DNA from: Shewanella carassii | GTDB lineage: Bacteria > Pseudomonadota > Gammaproteobacteria > Enterobacterales > Shewanellaceae | Assembly: GCF_002777975.1 (NCBI RefSeq) | Contig: NZ_NGVS01000033.1 | Span: 459,047 to 523,046 of the forward strand | Length of the DNA stretch: 64,000 nt | Reading direction: 5' to 3' | In this document: positions 17,089 through 26,507 of the stretch, piece by piece | How the letters are laid out: every line of letters starts with the position of its first letter | How positions within the stretch are numbered: position 1 is the first letter of the stretch | Position numbers and translations under genes: made by a program | The notes under the pieces: generated by a model | Database searches by the model: none | Told to the model about the DNA's origin: nothing | Seen by the model: the letters and a program-made list of their open reading frames with translations, nothing else

Positions 17089-18492
17089 TTATTTCAATTC
17101 AACACCTTGATAGTGCTGAGTTAAATGAGTCATTTCAATCGCTGGAACCTGAATTTTGTTTTCCAACAACAGATCGGCCACGCTTTGGTCAAATGAGCGG
17201 TAGTGAAGCTTCACTTCCACCTGGTAATGACTGGTTTCACTCGGCAATTCGAATGGATAAGCCACTGTTTTGCTGCCTTTGGCTGGAATTGTATTTTGCA
17301 CGCTGAATTTGGCGACCTTCCAAGGCTTATGCTCCGAGTTGCCATGAATGTCTACCGAAGTATCTTGAAATACAACTGTATTTTCCGGCAGCTTGTTGTT
17401 GGCGTCCAGAGTTCCTGAGCGTAACAGCTCTTTACCCTTATCATCAGTAATAACAACCTCCAGCCATACCTGACGGATGAAGGTTAGGCTGGTTGGCAGA
17501 GCATGACCCGCGCGGCGGTTGTGAACCGTGATTTCCAACACAGGCTCCTTGGCTGAACCTTTGACTGAGGCGTTCAATTCAGCCACGGTTTGCAGGCGTT
17601 TTGTTGCTTCCTCAGCATGTTCTTTACCGCCCTTTACTCCCAGTAAAGGCGCGACAATGGCATTACCCCCGACAAAGGTATGATCATGAACCAAGGACCT
17701 TTGTTTGCCTCCCATACCGGCTTTTCCGCCAAGACCGTGGTCGGCAAGTTGTTTGGCGGGTTTCATTTCATCAGCCACCCGCACCGCGGTTTCTACCGGA
17801 ACCATGTGACAATCCTGGCATTGGATCCCGGCTTCGGCATAAGGTGAGTTTTTCCACTCCTGGTAGGTGTGTTCCAACGGGAAGTGATTCTCGGTCGGAT
17901 TAAACACATTATGGCAATTGGCGCAAAATTCTGATTTGGTATGCAGCTCAGAATAAATCACTTTATGGCCCATGGCCTTAGCATCGTCATAGGGACCACG
18001 TTTACCACCATCGGTCGACAGTTCAAGCGAGGCGTTGCCATGTTCTCCATTGGCCGTTTTCGCCATATTGGTATCTACCACTGAGTGGCAGACCTCACAG
18101 CTGACCCCCTGATTGGCCACGGCCTGAGTGGTAAAACCACCAAACTTTCCGGATTCAGATTTAAACTCAACGGTTTGTGTGACAGTACCTAGAGCGGTAT
18201 GGCAGCCACCACAAAGATTGCGGGTTGCACCATCGGTTTCCTTTTCGCCCATGGCCCACTCGGCTTGAAATACCGGATCGATAAAGGCGATGGAGTGCAT
18301 GGAACCTTGCCACCCCTTAAATTGGCGGGGATGGCAGCCGGAGCAGGTTTTGGCATCTTTAAAGCGGCTGATTTCGGGTTGAGTTTGTTCCTTGATAGAA
18401 AGATTGGTCAACGGAAATGGCAGGGGGTCGCCGGCCATGGCCGTCAGCGGCAATGTGGTGCTTAATAGCAGCGCGATGGTGGTTTTTTTCAT
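17089..18492 (-). CDS. Periplasmic pentaheme c-type cytochrome
   Basis: A 467-residue exported cytochrome with a Sec signal ending in AMA. Five CXXCH haem-attachment motifs are visible: CSGCH, CGGCH, CEVCH, CANCH and CQDCH. The first lies in 'CSGCHPRQFKGWQGSMHS', a context typical of the cytochrome c554-like multihaem superfamily. The C-terminal ~170 residues are haem-free and beta-rich, with a 'NRRAGHALPTS' motif also found in other multihaem cytochromes with a beta-sandwich tail. It probably moves electrons in the periplasm. Its substrate, if it is catalytic, cannot be told from sequence. It converges on the FAD oxidoreductase gene. Confidence 0.87.
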   Translation of the reverse strand: MKKTTIALLLSTTLPLTAMAGDPLPFPLTNLSIKEQTQPEISRFKDAKTCSGCHPRQFKGWQGSMHSIAFIDPVFQAEWAMGEKETDGATRNLCGGCHTALGTVTQTVEFKSESGKFGGFTTQAVANQGVSCEVCHSVVDTNMAKTANGEHGNASLELSTDGGKRGPYDDAKAMGHKVIYSELHTKSEFCANCHNVFNPTENHFPLEHTYQEWKNSPYAEAGIQCQDCHMVPVETAVRVADEMKPAKQLADHGLGGKAGMGGKQRSLVHDHTFVGGNAIVAPLLGVKGGKEHAEEATKRLQTVAELNASVKGSAKEPVLEITVHNRRAGHALPTSLTFIRQVWLEVVITDDKGKELLRSGTLDANNKLPENTVVFQDTSVDIHGNSEHKPWKVAKFSVQNTIPAKGSKTVAYPFELPSETSHYQVEVKLHYRSFDQSVADLLLENKIQVPAIEMTHLTQHYQGVELK

Positions 18493-18922
18493 GGTTTTGC
18501 AATCAATGTAAATACAGTTGGAGTTTATGGTTAGCCGTCCAATGTGAACCGGCGGCTTGTTAATCTATGCAAAACAGGGTAGGGCGTGTGTCTTATGGAT
18601 CTCAAACTTGTGATTTCAATGGTTATCTGTTTATTTTATTGTAATCTGCTCACAATAATACCTTTTGTTACATTGCAAAAGCTGTTTTTGTGGGGGTTGT
18701 TTGTTTTTTCATTACCACTATATTCTGTTTTTATTGTTATTTTTTAAGTTTAACGCTGCTGAAAGCGTTATTTGTTCAATGTCGAATTATTAGGTCTTTA
18801 TGTGGTTTAAGTTGGGTTTGAATGGTTGTAAAGCGTGATGAACTTTGTCTACAGTGCCCGGAAGAGGAGAAAGACTTACAAGGAGGCTTGTTGCGTGATA
18901 ACAGTGACGACTCGTCAAAGGT
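18493..18922. other. AT-rich intergenic region upstream of the pentaheme cytochrome
   Basis: The region should hold the leftward promoter of the cytochrome gene. The section around 18600-18780 is strongly AT-rich. Words such as TTGTGA and TCACAA occur, but the spacing does not give a convincing CRP or FNR site. No gene is supported. Confidence 0.45.
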
Positions 18923-18942
18923 GGCAGACCCGTGGGTCTGCC
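18923..18942 (-). terminator. Hairpin after the second chemoreceptor gene
   Basis: GGCAGACCC-GT-GGGTCTGCC is a perfect 9-bp stem with a 2-base centre. It lies about 20 bases after the stop of the leftward receptor gene. A similar GGGTC/GACCC core is found in the hairpin after the first receptor, suggesting that both tails descend from the same duplication. Confidence 0.65.
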
Positions 18943-18962
18943 TTGTGAGCGTTAGACTCGGG

Positions 18963-20618
18963 TTATTGGCCCAGGTCGAATCTGCGGGTGGTGTCCATTA
19001 GCTCAGAGGCCAAGCGGTTAAGATCCTGACAGGTGGCCGCCGTATGTTGGGTTCCTTGGGTATTTTCCTCGGAAACCATCTGGATGGTGCTCAGGTTACG
19101 GTTGAGATCCTCGGCCACCACGTTCTGTTCCTCGGTGGCGCTGGCAATCTGATTACTCATATCGGTAATAGTGTTCACCGCCTCGTTGATACTGACAATG
19201 CTTTCACCGGCCTTGCCGGCCAGTTCCAAGGAGTCTTGCATCTGCGCTCGACTGATCTGCATCGCTTCACCGGCTTCAGCCGTGCGAGCCTGCAACATTT
19301 CGATGGTCTTGCTGATCTCTTCGGTCGAGGTCTGTGTACGCTGCGCCAGAGTGCGCACCTCGTCAGAGACTACGGCAAAGCCACGTCCCTGCTCACCGGC
19401 TCTGGCGGCCTCAATGGCGGCATTCAACGCCAATAGGTTGGTTTGGTCGGCAATGCCGCGGATCACGTCCAGCACCATGCTGATGTTATGGCTGTCCTGC
19501 TCCAGCTGTTGCACAACATTAGATGCTGAATCCAGTTTGTCGGCAACCGTATCTATGCTGGTGACCGTTTGTTGCACTATGCCTGTGCCTTCCTGGGCGG
19601 CATTCATGGCATGATTGGCGGCATTGGCGGCTTCGGTAGTGTTACGGCCAACGTCCTGCAGGGTCGATTGCATCTGATTCATGGCCGTTGCCACTTGATC
19701 GATTTCGTTTTGTTGCTGCGACATGCCTTGGGCCGATTGTTCGGAAATGGCGCTCATTTCCGCTACGGCCGAGCCCAGTTGCTCAACAGAGGAGGTAATC
19801 TCTGTCACCAGCTTTTTCAGGCCTTCTTTCATTTCACGAATGGCCAGGGCCAGTTGCCCGGTTTCGTCGTTGTTGATACGGCCGCTTTCAATCCAATCGC
19901 ATAGCTCGCTGCGGCCGAGTTTGCCATGGGAAATAGCTTGGGCCTGAGTGACCAGCATAGTGAGCGGATCACGGATCTGGCGAGTGAGCATAGTGGCGAA
20001 AAAGAACACCAGCAACAAGGAGACGGCAGTAGTGACTATTACGCTGACTATTGCCGATTCATAACTGTATTCCACTTCTTGGCGGCTAAGGTTAGAGAAG
20101 TTATCGTTTACACTCACTAGCCGCTCAGCATCGTCAATGATCAACTTAAATTTCTTTGGTCCTTCACTTAAAAATAATTTCTTGGCCTCTACGACTTTGC
20201 CGTTATTCTGCAGCGCAGCAACTCGGTTATGAAGGAGCAGATAATCATTCCAATGGTTTACCACTGAGTGGTAAACGTCAGTTTCTTCCTGGTTGTAGAG
20301 AATTTTGCTGTATTTATCAAACAACCATTTTAATGTTTGTGATTGTTTTTCCATCACGGCTGTATATTCTCTGGTCTTCTCTGAGTCGTCCAAGATCAAA
20401 AAATAACCCAATTCATAACGACGAAAGTTGGTCACTTGATTACGGATATCTGTGGCGATATCCATGCTGGGAATAATTGCATCAGTGATTTCGGTAACCG
20501 CTTTGTTCATCTGGTTGAAAAGGTGGAGAGAGAACATTCCCAAGAAGAGCAAAATCGCTCCAAAAAGGGAAAATGCCATTGCCAGTTTTTTACCTATTGT
20601 CAGGTGTCTGAGACTCAT
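18963..20618 (-). CDS. Methyl-accepting chemotaxis protein (copy 2)
   Basis: A 551-residue receptor of the same length and layout as the copy at 12077: a membrane helix near residues 12-34, a four-helix-bundle-like periplasmic sensor, a second helix near 192-212, then HAMP and the signalling hairpin. From about residue 215 onward the two proteins are nearly identical; in the last ~200 residues only about three substitutions were seen. The periplasmic sensors share length but differ at many positions, for example 'NGVMIKQAQTLKK' versus 'TAVMEKQSQTLKW'. This suggests a duplication with sensor divergence and continued homogenisation of the signalling half. Confidence 0.93.
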   Translation of the reverse strand: MSLRHLTIGKKLAMAFSLFGAILLFLGMFSLHLFNQMNKAVTEITDAIIPSMDIATDIRNQVTNFRRYELGYFLILDDSEKTREYTAVMEKQSQTLKWLFDKYSKILYNQEETDVYHSVVNHWNDYLLLHNRVAALQNNGKVVEAKKLFLSEGPKKFKLIIDDAERLVSVNDNFSNLSRQEVEYSYESAIVSVIVTTAVSLLLVFFFATMLTRQIRDPLTMLVTQAQAISHGKLGRSELCDWIESGRINNDETGQLALAIREMKEGLKKLVTEITSSVEQLGSAVAEMSAISEQSAQGMSQQQNEIDQVATAMNQMQSTLQDVGRNTTEAANAANHAMNAAQEGTGIVQQTVTSIDTVADKLDSASNVVQQLEQDSHNISMVLDVIRGIADQTNLLALNAAIEAARAGEQGRGFAVVSDEVRTLAQRTQTSTEEISKTIEMLQARTAEAGEAMQISRAQMQDSLELAGKAGESIVSINEAVNTITDMSNQIASATEEQNVVAEDLNRNLSTIQMVSEENTQGTQHTAATCQDLNRLASELMDTTRRFDLGQ

Positions 20619-21223
20619 TGTTAAACCTTTTTATTGTGTTTGTTAGGAATGGTGGCCTGTTTGGAGGGCCAAACTTTAACGAGTGACAGGGCAAGTAAAA
20701 AAATAGAGGAATACCGTAAAATCAGTTCAGACTCTTGCTTTTCAAACAAGGGTGCCGGATTGAGCTCAGTCCGTTTGAAGTCAATTTATACCGGTAAACG
20801 TTGTTGAATAAGGTAGGTGCAAAAGCTGTCGAACAACAAGCGCTAAAAAATAGCCAGGTGGAAAATCAATATAAGATGTGAAATTACCTGTTATGGGTTA
20901 CGAAATCATCTTCCTACTTTTGATGTAAAACTGTCACTCGGTTACGGATTATCCTGGAATTCATCAGATTTTGGAAGGATACTCATCACGGTTATGACAA
21001 TTTGGTAATATTTGTATCAACAAGTGGTTGTTTTTATCGCGCACAGAACTCCGTAGTTTAAATATTAAACTCACTACCTACTTGAGTTGTTGAGCCGCAC
21101 TGGCTTAATAGGCAAATGGCAACGTTATCGCGAATTAGCCCCGTGTAGGGTATGACTTCAACAGGCTTTGTTGAGGTTTGGCAGGTCGACCCGTCCCTGG
21201 TTCTGGACCTGGTAAAGATAATC
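20619..21223. other. Intergenic region between chemoreceptor 2 and ydbL
   Basis: Roughly 600 bases with no convincing gene. The right-hand frames are complements of ydbL/ynbE coding sequence. The left part should carry the leftward chemoreceptor promoter. A small CAACA/TGTTG inverted repeat occurs near 21160. No regulatory site could be named. Confidence 0.45.
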
Positions 21224-21246
21224 AAAAGAACCACAGTGGTTCTTTA
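21224..21246 (-). terminator. Terminator overlapping the ydbL stop codon
   Basis: AAAGAACCAC and GTGGTTCTTT form a near-perfect palindrome that begins inside the ydbL stop codon on the minus strand and is followed by TTTT. It should end the leftward ydbH-ynbE-ydbL transcript. Confidence 0.75.
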
Positions 21247-21564
21247 CTTACGAACCCACTTGCCGGAAGCATCCTGAACTATATGGCCTTTGTCGGCGGC
21301 AGCAATCGCCTTGGCGCCGGCGAGTTTGGCAACATCATCCACGGAAATTCCGTTTTGACGGGCGATTTTTTCATAGTGTGCCTGGCGTTTGGCATTGATA
21401 TCCTTAACCAGTGCCGTTACCTCGGCGCTGGATTTGACCACGCCCAAATAGCCGTTTTGCTGTTCCCCCACCAACCCTTGGCTCTTGGCGTCCTGCAAAC
21501 CTATGGCAAAGACGCAGAAACTCATCAACAGAGCGGCAGTCAGGGTCATCAACTTGGTTTTCAT
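21244..21564 (-). CDS. ydbL: YdbL family DUF1318 periplasmic protein
   Basis: A 106-residue exported protein with an N-terminal signal peptide ('LMTLTAALLMSFCVFA') and a DUF1318 body ('GYLGVVKSSAEVTALVKDIN' and 'IARQNGISVDDVAKLAGAKA'). In Escherichia coli, YdbL is encoded with YdbH and YnbE and modulates assembly of the YdbH-YnbE intermembrane bridge. The same three-gene order is present here, which strongly supports the call. Confidence 0.88.
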   Translation of the reverse strand: MKTKLMTLTAALLMSFCVFAIGLQDAKSQGLVGEQQNGYLGVVKSSAEVTALVKDINAKRQAHYEKIARQNGISVDDVAKLAGAKAIAAADKGHIVQDASGKWVRK

Positions 21565-21594
21565 CTGTGTTTTCCTTTCGCGAATTCCGGCAAT

Positions 21595-21792
21595 TTAAAA
21601 CAGTTCATCATTGGCCAGCAGTTGATCCAGCTCTTTATCGACCTTGATGCGAATTTCATGTTCGATTTTCACATTCAGGTTGATCACAATCGGCTTATCC
21701 GGTGGCTCTATCTTGACCGTTGGGGTACAGGCCGAGGCCAATAATAGGCTGGCGGCCAGCGGCAACATAAATTGGGTCTGTTTCACATTCAT
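21595..21792 (-). CDS. ynbE: YnbE family outer-membrane lipoprotein
   Basis: A small lipoprotein of about 65 residues with the lipobox LLASAC followed by a short extended domain ('KPIVINLNVKIEHEIRIKVD'). In Escherichia coli, YnbE is the outer-membrane partner that stacks on the C-terminal edge of YdbH to bridge the periplasm. The ATG at 21792 gives a normal signal peptide. An alternative GTG at 21810 overlaps the ydbH stop as GTGA and would add six residues. Both starts are plausible. Confidence 0.85.
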   Translation of the reverse strand: MNVKQTQFMLPLAASLLLASACTPTVKIEPPDKPIVINLNVKIEHEIRIKVDKELDQLLANDELF

Positions 21793-21806
21793 GTCCTTTT
21801 GTGTCC

Positions 21807-24800
21807 TCACTGCATGGAAGCTTCAATTTGGGTTTGAAGCTTGTCACCTATGGTCAGACTCCTGAGGAGCTGCAGCATGTTCTCCTCATGAGAGTAGTTC
21901 AAGTGGATAGGGCGTTCAATCCCCTCGGCCTGACCTTTTACTTCAACCTTGAGCCAGGCCTCACCATCCGGTGCCATATCGTAAGTGCTGGCCAGGGTAG
22001 AATATTGCAAGTGTTCGAGGGTGGAAAAGGCAAAGTCCAGATAGGGTTGGCCGGCGCGCATTTGGGCGACAGCCGGATTATTGCCGACCTTGATAAGTCC
22101 GCCTGGGGCACGGGCCGCCAGGCGGCCGCCTTTGACCGAGACCTGGCCGTCGGTAATAAATACCGGTAAGACACCATCGAAAATACCGTCGGCGTAGATG
22201 CCTTCCTGAGGCTGGATGGCCAACAGTTCTTCCAGGCTCAGGCCCTGCAACACCAAATAGGCATTGGATGGCGCGTTGAGCCGCAAGCGGAAGCTGGGCA
22301 GCAGCATTTGTCCCTTGAGTAACTCGCCTTGGCCGCGCACCTGAATATCGGCATCCCGAAATCCGGGCAACAGCTTAGCTTGAGTGCTTTGGTTGTTGTC
22401 GAGTTCAGGGGTCAGGCTGAGCTGGCCTTCTAAACCCAGGTTGGTCAACAGCACTCCGGGGTTGAAGGCCTGTACCGAAGCCTTGAGCTGCTGACAGTTG
22501 AGTTCGGCCTCTGCCGGCGCCTTGGCTTCCTTGGCCAGTGTCAAACGGCACAAGGCCGACAGGTTGGCACCTTCAAATGGTAACTGACTGATACTGCCGG
22601 AGAGATCCGACAGCAGCGGGTTGAAATCCAGTTGCAATTGCAGCGCTCGTCCAAGCCCTTCGAGCTTGAGGTCGGCAATCATATGGGTCTCGCCCCTGAG
22701 TACCAACTCAGGAGGCAAGGGCAGGTTCTTGGCCGCCAGCGCCTTGATATCAGCGAGATCCGTATCCAGGGTCCAGCGACTGTTCAAGCGGTAGCCAAGC
22801 GGATCTTTGGCCCGCTTGGGCCAGATGGGCATAAAGTCGTGGCGGCTGTGAAGCGGGATATTATCCAGTTGCCAGTTTTCTTCACTGACAAGACGGTTAT
22901 CCTGCCAGTCAATGGTCTGGCTGAAGCTGCCATAGCCCAGATTGAGCAGGGTTTCGGTGCGAGGTCCGAGCTTGGTATGCCGGGTTTGGCTTAAGTTGAG
23001 CCCATCGAAGGCCAGATTCAGACGACTGGTAAAACGCTCATCCAAGAGTTGGCTCAAGAGTGGCAAGTGCCGTTTTTGATTTAGGTTGGCATCCAGGGTT
23101 CGACTGAGCCCGGGGCTCAGAAGCGAGGTTTGGGCAATCGACAGTGCCAGCGGCCCGCTTTTAGCCTGCAATTCACCCAGCTGGCTGCTGACCGCGGGTA
23201 AAGACAGCTTAAGTTTGCCTTGGTTGAAGCTGCCACTGAGAGGGTCCAGCAGTGACAACTTAAAGCCCGAGAGTTGGATACTTTTATCCTCTATACCGGC
23301 TTGAATGGCGCCAGTGCTGAACCCAGGATTGGCCGCGAGGCTGAAGTCCAGTTGTTGCCCTTCGCTTGTCGGCTCCAGTGCCAGCTTACCGCTAAGCGCC
23401 ATTGATGCGCCCTCATTGAGTTGCAATTCAGCTGCAGCCGACTGCCAGCGAAAACCGCTCGGCAAGGAGGCTTCAAGGCGCCAGTCTGTGCGTGCTTGTT
23501 CCAGTGGCAACTGCTCAAGGCTGAGTTGCAGCCCCTGAATGGCCTGTTGCAGCGCCAGTTCGAGTCGCTGCTCGGCCGACAAGGGCTTTGATTTTGAGGC
23601 GTTTGGTGAGCTTGAGCCTGATGAGCTAGAGCTTGATAAACCAGAGCTTGAGAAGTCAGATCTTGATAAGCCAAAGCCCGGCGAATTTAACCCTTGAGGC
23701 TTGGCGCTTTGCGGCAAAGAAACAGACGTGTCTTGCTGTGCTCTTGCGGCCTTTGGCAGTTGCAATTGCAGGTTTTCAAAGGACAGCTGCAAACTCGGCC
23801 GCTCGCCATTACTGAGCGCTGCCGGGCTCAATTCCGCAACACTTGGCCGATTAATTGGCGCACCGAACGACGCTTGCTGCTTCTCTGTCATCAGGGCGGG
23901 CAGTAACGGCCGCACTGTCAGACTCGGCAGCGATACCCGCATGGATGTCTCATTGCCCGTTGCCGCATTGCCCTTTGAATCTTTGTCCTTGGCGGGTTTG
24001 AGCTCGGCGTCGAGGCCTTGTTCAAGCGCCAGCTCAATTGCGGCGATAAGGGGTTTTACTTGTTTTTTTTCAGCTGGCTCTTGCGCCAAGACTTGCTGCA
24101 GCTGCGCCAGTTGTGACTCGAGTTCCGCGGCTTGGGTTGCTGATGCTTGCGCCGATGGGGAGTTTGCTGCGAGCAAGGCAAGCAGTGCTTGGCGCTGAGC
24201 CGGAGTGGTTGAAAGCGTGAGTCTCAGCGGCGCCAGCTCAAAAAACTGCTCGCTGGTGGAGCCCGAAAAGCGAAAGCGCAAGCCTGCGCCATCACTATCC
24301 TTAACCTCAGCCTCAGCCTTGGCACTGAAACTGGCAGCAGCGTTGGAACTTGGGCACAGAGGGCTATCGGTCAATGAATTGTGTGCCTTAGCTTCCAGAG
24401 GCAGCGGTGTTATCTCAAGCGCCACTTGCTCGAGTCCCGGCATGGCAATAGTCGGCGCCGACCAGCAATGGCGCGAGTCTATGTTGCCTTGGGTCAAATC
24501 CAGAGTCAGTTGTGAGAAGAGATCTCCGCCAAGGCTCGGCATTAGCTCGGCATGCAATATTTCATCAAGCTTGAAAGCACTGATGAGGGGCGCTGCGGTC
24601 GGGTCCTGCTCAACACTTGCCAGCGCCTGTTGCAGCGCTTTGAGATGCAGGTGACTGGTCAGTCGCCAGGCAGGGGCACCGTTTGCGAGTTTGGCTTTCA
24701 AGTCGGCGGTTAATGCCAGCAGGGGCGTTTCTTGTCTTGTTTGAGCCTCTTGTAGCCCTCCATGTAACCGGGTGCCCAGCTCAGTAACCAGTTGCCCGGA

Positions 24801-25430
24801 AGGGCTGAGCTGCAACTTTTGCAGCAGCAGAGTAAAGCTTGGGGTATTACCTGCCTTATCCAAGGTCAGCGACGTATGGGGTGTATCGGATACGCCGGCT
24901 TCGGGCAACAGGCTTATTCGGGTCGGCCCCAGGGCTATTTCGGGCACAGAGTTCAAGTCCAGTGCCAGACTCTGACCGCCATCATCACCGCCGGGCAAGA
25001 GTAGCTCAGGCGTCAAACTAAAACCGGCGTCTCGGTAGCTGACTTTTTGAAGTTGCGCCATCAACCAGTCGGTGGAGCCAGGGGGCGGCGTCGATGCTTC
25101 GCCTGTCAGCAATTGCCAAATCCGTTTGGCACTGACAGGTGATTTGAGCTGGAGCCTGAGTTGATGAAACTCAAGCTCGCTGCCCTGGTAATCAAGCTTG
25201 AGATAATCGAAGCTCAGTCTGTCCCAGCCTTCAGGCGCCAGGCGCAACTCATCGATACGAATATCTTGCGCAGCCAGATATTGATTAATATGCGGCAGCA
25301 GCCACTGCGGCCTTTCATACAGGGACCAAGCCAGCCCTACCAGCAGGGCACCCGGAAGCAGCACCAGCAGAAGCAACAGGCCAACAGCCCATACCGTCAG
25401 GCGTTTCTTGCTTGGGAGTCGATACCTCAT
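21807..25430 (-). CDS. ydbH: YdbH family AsmA-like intermembrane lipid-transport protein
   Basis: A giant envelope protein of about 1207 residues with one N-terminal membrane anchor ('VWAVGLLLLLVLLPGALLVGL') and a long beta-rich periplasmic body of repeating AsmA/TamB-like units. YdbH, TamB and YhdP are partly redundant in moving phospholipids to the outer membrane in Escherichia coli. A serine-rich, probably disordered insert lies roughly at residues 590-640 ('SSSGLSSSSSSGSSSPN'). The ATG at 25430 is preferred because the basic residues then directly precede the anchor; a GTG at 25457 overlapping the upstream stop is the alternative. It is the first gene of the ydbH-ynbE-ydbL set. Confidence 0.88.
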   Translation of the reverse strand: MRYRLPSKKRLTVWAVGLLLLLVLLPGALLVGLAWSLYERPQWLLPHINQYLAAQDIRIDELRLAPEGWDRLSFDYLKLDYQGSELEFHQLRLQLKSPVSAKRIWQLLTGEASTPPPGSTDWLMAQLQKVSYRDAGFSLTPELLLPGGDDGGQSLALDLNSVPEIALGPTRISLLPEAGVSDTPHTSLTLDKAGNTPSFTLLLQKLQLSPSGQLVTELGTRLHGGLQEAQTRQETPLLALTADLKAKLANGAPAWRLTSHLHLKALQQALASVEQDPTAAPLISAFKLDEILHAELMPSLGGDLFSQLTLDLTQGNIDSRHCWSAPTIAMPGLEQVALEITPLPLEAKAHNSLTDSPLCPSSNAAASFSAKAEAEVKDSDGAGLRFRFSGSTSEQFFELAPLRLTLSTTPAQRQALLALLAANSPSAQASATQAAELESQLAQLQQVLAQEPAEKKQVKPLIAAIELALEQGLDAELKPAKDKDSKGNAATGNETSMRVSLPSLTVRPLLPALMTEKQQASFGAPINRPSVAELSPAALSNGERPSLQLSFENLQLQLPKAARAQQDTSVSLPQSAKPQGLNSPGFGLSRSDFSSSGLSSSSSSGSSSPNASKSKPLSAEQRLELALQQAIQGLQLSLEQLPLEQARTDWRLEASLPSGFRWQSAAAELQLNEGASMALSGKLALEPTSEGQQLDFSLAANPGFSTGAIQAGIEDKSIQLSGFKLSLLDPLSGSFNQGKLKLSLPAVSSQLGELQAKSGPLALSIAQTSLLSPGLSRTLDANLNQKRHLPLLSQLLDERFTSRLNLAFDGLNLSQTRHTKLGPRTETLLNLGYGSFSQTIDWQDNRLVSEENWQLDNIPLHSRHDFMPIWPKRAKDPLGYRLNSRWTLDTDLADIKALAAKNLPLPPELVLRGETHMIADLKLEGLGRALQLQLDFNPLLSDLSGSISQLPFEGANLSALCRLTLAKEAKAPAEAELNCQQLKASVQAFNPGVLLTNLGLEGQLSLTPELDNNQSTQAKLLPGFRDADIQVRGQGELLKGQMLLPSFRLRLNAPSNAYLVLQGLSLEELLAIQPQEGIYADGIFDGVLPVFITDGQVSVKGGRLAARAPGGLIKVGNNPAVAQMRAGQPYLDFAFSTLEHLQYSTLASTYDMAPDGEAWLKVEVKGQAEGIERPIHLNYSHEENMLQLLRSLTIGDKLQTQIEASMQ

Positions 25431-25453
25431 TGGTGTTTCCCGGCCTTGGCCGC

Positions 25454-26302
25454 TCACTCCTGCCAGCGAATTTCTGTGGTCAGAGTGTGACTCTGTTTGG
25501 GGGCGAGCACCAGTTTATCTTCCAGCACATTGGCGGCTTCCAGGCAGACCATAGACAGGTAATCCTGCTCTTGGAAACGGGCCAGCCGCTTGGACTTGTC
25601 TATCCAGGGGTTCCAAAGTACTGCCGAGTGGCTCTGCTCACGGCTGACAAGAATAGTGCCGTTGGGGGTATGCAGCTTTTGCAGCTCGGACAAGCCGGTG
25701 TAAACCCGGTCGGTCTCGCGCTCAAAGCGCACTTCGTCCTCGACTTGTGCATAGGGGCCTTCACCAAACTCGATATATTGGCTGCCGGCAAAGCCTGTGG
25801 CGCGCAGTTGGTGGATATCGCCGATGGGGAAATAACTATGCAATGCCTGGGTCAGCGTTACGCTTTGCTCGCCCAGGTTGCGGTTAATCAGGCTGACCCT
25901 GAGGCTGTCGCTGAGGACAAAGTCCAGCCGCACCTCGGTATCGTGGGGCCAGTAACGTCTGTCCTCGTCGCTGAGTTTAAGGACAAAGCTCAGCTCTACC
26001 CGTTCATTACTGATATGAGTTCGCTCAAGTTGCCACAGCCGGGTACGGGCAAAGCCATGCTGGGGCCAGCCCTCATTGGCATGCATGCCAAACCAGGGCC
26101 AGCAGACGGGAATACCGCCGCGAATACCACTGCCCGGCAGATAGTCATCGGCAGGAGAAACCCACAGCAGCGGCGCCTTGCCTTTGGGCACAAAGCTGTC
26201 TATCTGGGCACCCTGTAAAAAAATACGGCCGTAGCAGAGTGGGGTATCGATTTCGATATAGTCCAGACCATTGGGGTGTTTGCGGGTGTTGACGCTGGCC
26301 AT
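25454..26302 (-). CDS. yeaD: D-hexose-6-phosphate mutarotase (YeaD family)
   Basis: A 282-residue member of the aldose 1-epimerase superfamily of the glucose-6-phosphate 1-epimerase type, which interconverts alpha and beta anomers of hexose 6-phosphates. The family features 'ISGIRGGIPVCWPWFG'-like sequence ('GSGIRGGIPVCWPWFG' here) and a catalytic histidine in 'ALHSYFPIGDI' are visible. The ribosome site AAAGGA lies well before the ATG. Its stop codon overlaps an alternative ydbH start, so the two may be co-transcribed without an obvious functional link. Confidence 0.88.
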   Translation of the reverse strand: MASVNTRKHPNGLDYIEIDTPLCYGRIFLQGAQIDSFVPKGKAPLLWVSPADDYLPGSGIRGGIPVCWPWFGMHANEGWPQHGFARTRLWQLERTHISNERVELSFVLKLSDEDRRYWPHDTEVRLDFVLSDSLRVSLINRNLGEQSVTLTQALHSYFPIGDIHQLRATGFAGSQYIEFGEGPYAQVEDEVRFERETDRVYTGLSELQKLHTPNGTILVSREQSHSAVLWNPWIDKSKRLARFQEQDYLSMVCLEAANVLEDKLVLAPKQSHTLTTEIRWQE

Positions 26303-26507
26303 GCAGGATTCCTTTAGCGGGCGAACAGGATAATGCCCCTAGCTTACAAAGTTTTACAGCCCGAGATAAGGGGCTGTTCAAGCGAATTTACGCAGCGCGC
26401 TGTTCTTGTATTCAAATAAAGTGATATAAAACTGGTCAGAGGTGCTGAGTTTTTACTCAGAATTGGCTAAGGTGAGACATCAATCACAGGGAAAAGGAAA
26501 TAAGCAT

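Noticed and set aside
18600..18700. CRP or FNR site upstream of the pentaheme cytochrome
   Set aside because: TGTAA...TCACA has a 5-base rather than 6-base spacer and no FNR half-site pair fits.
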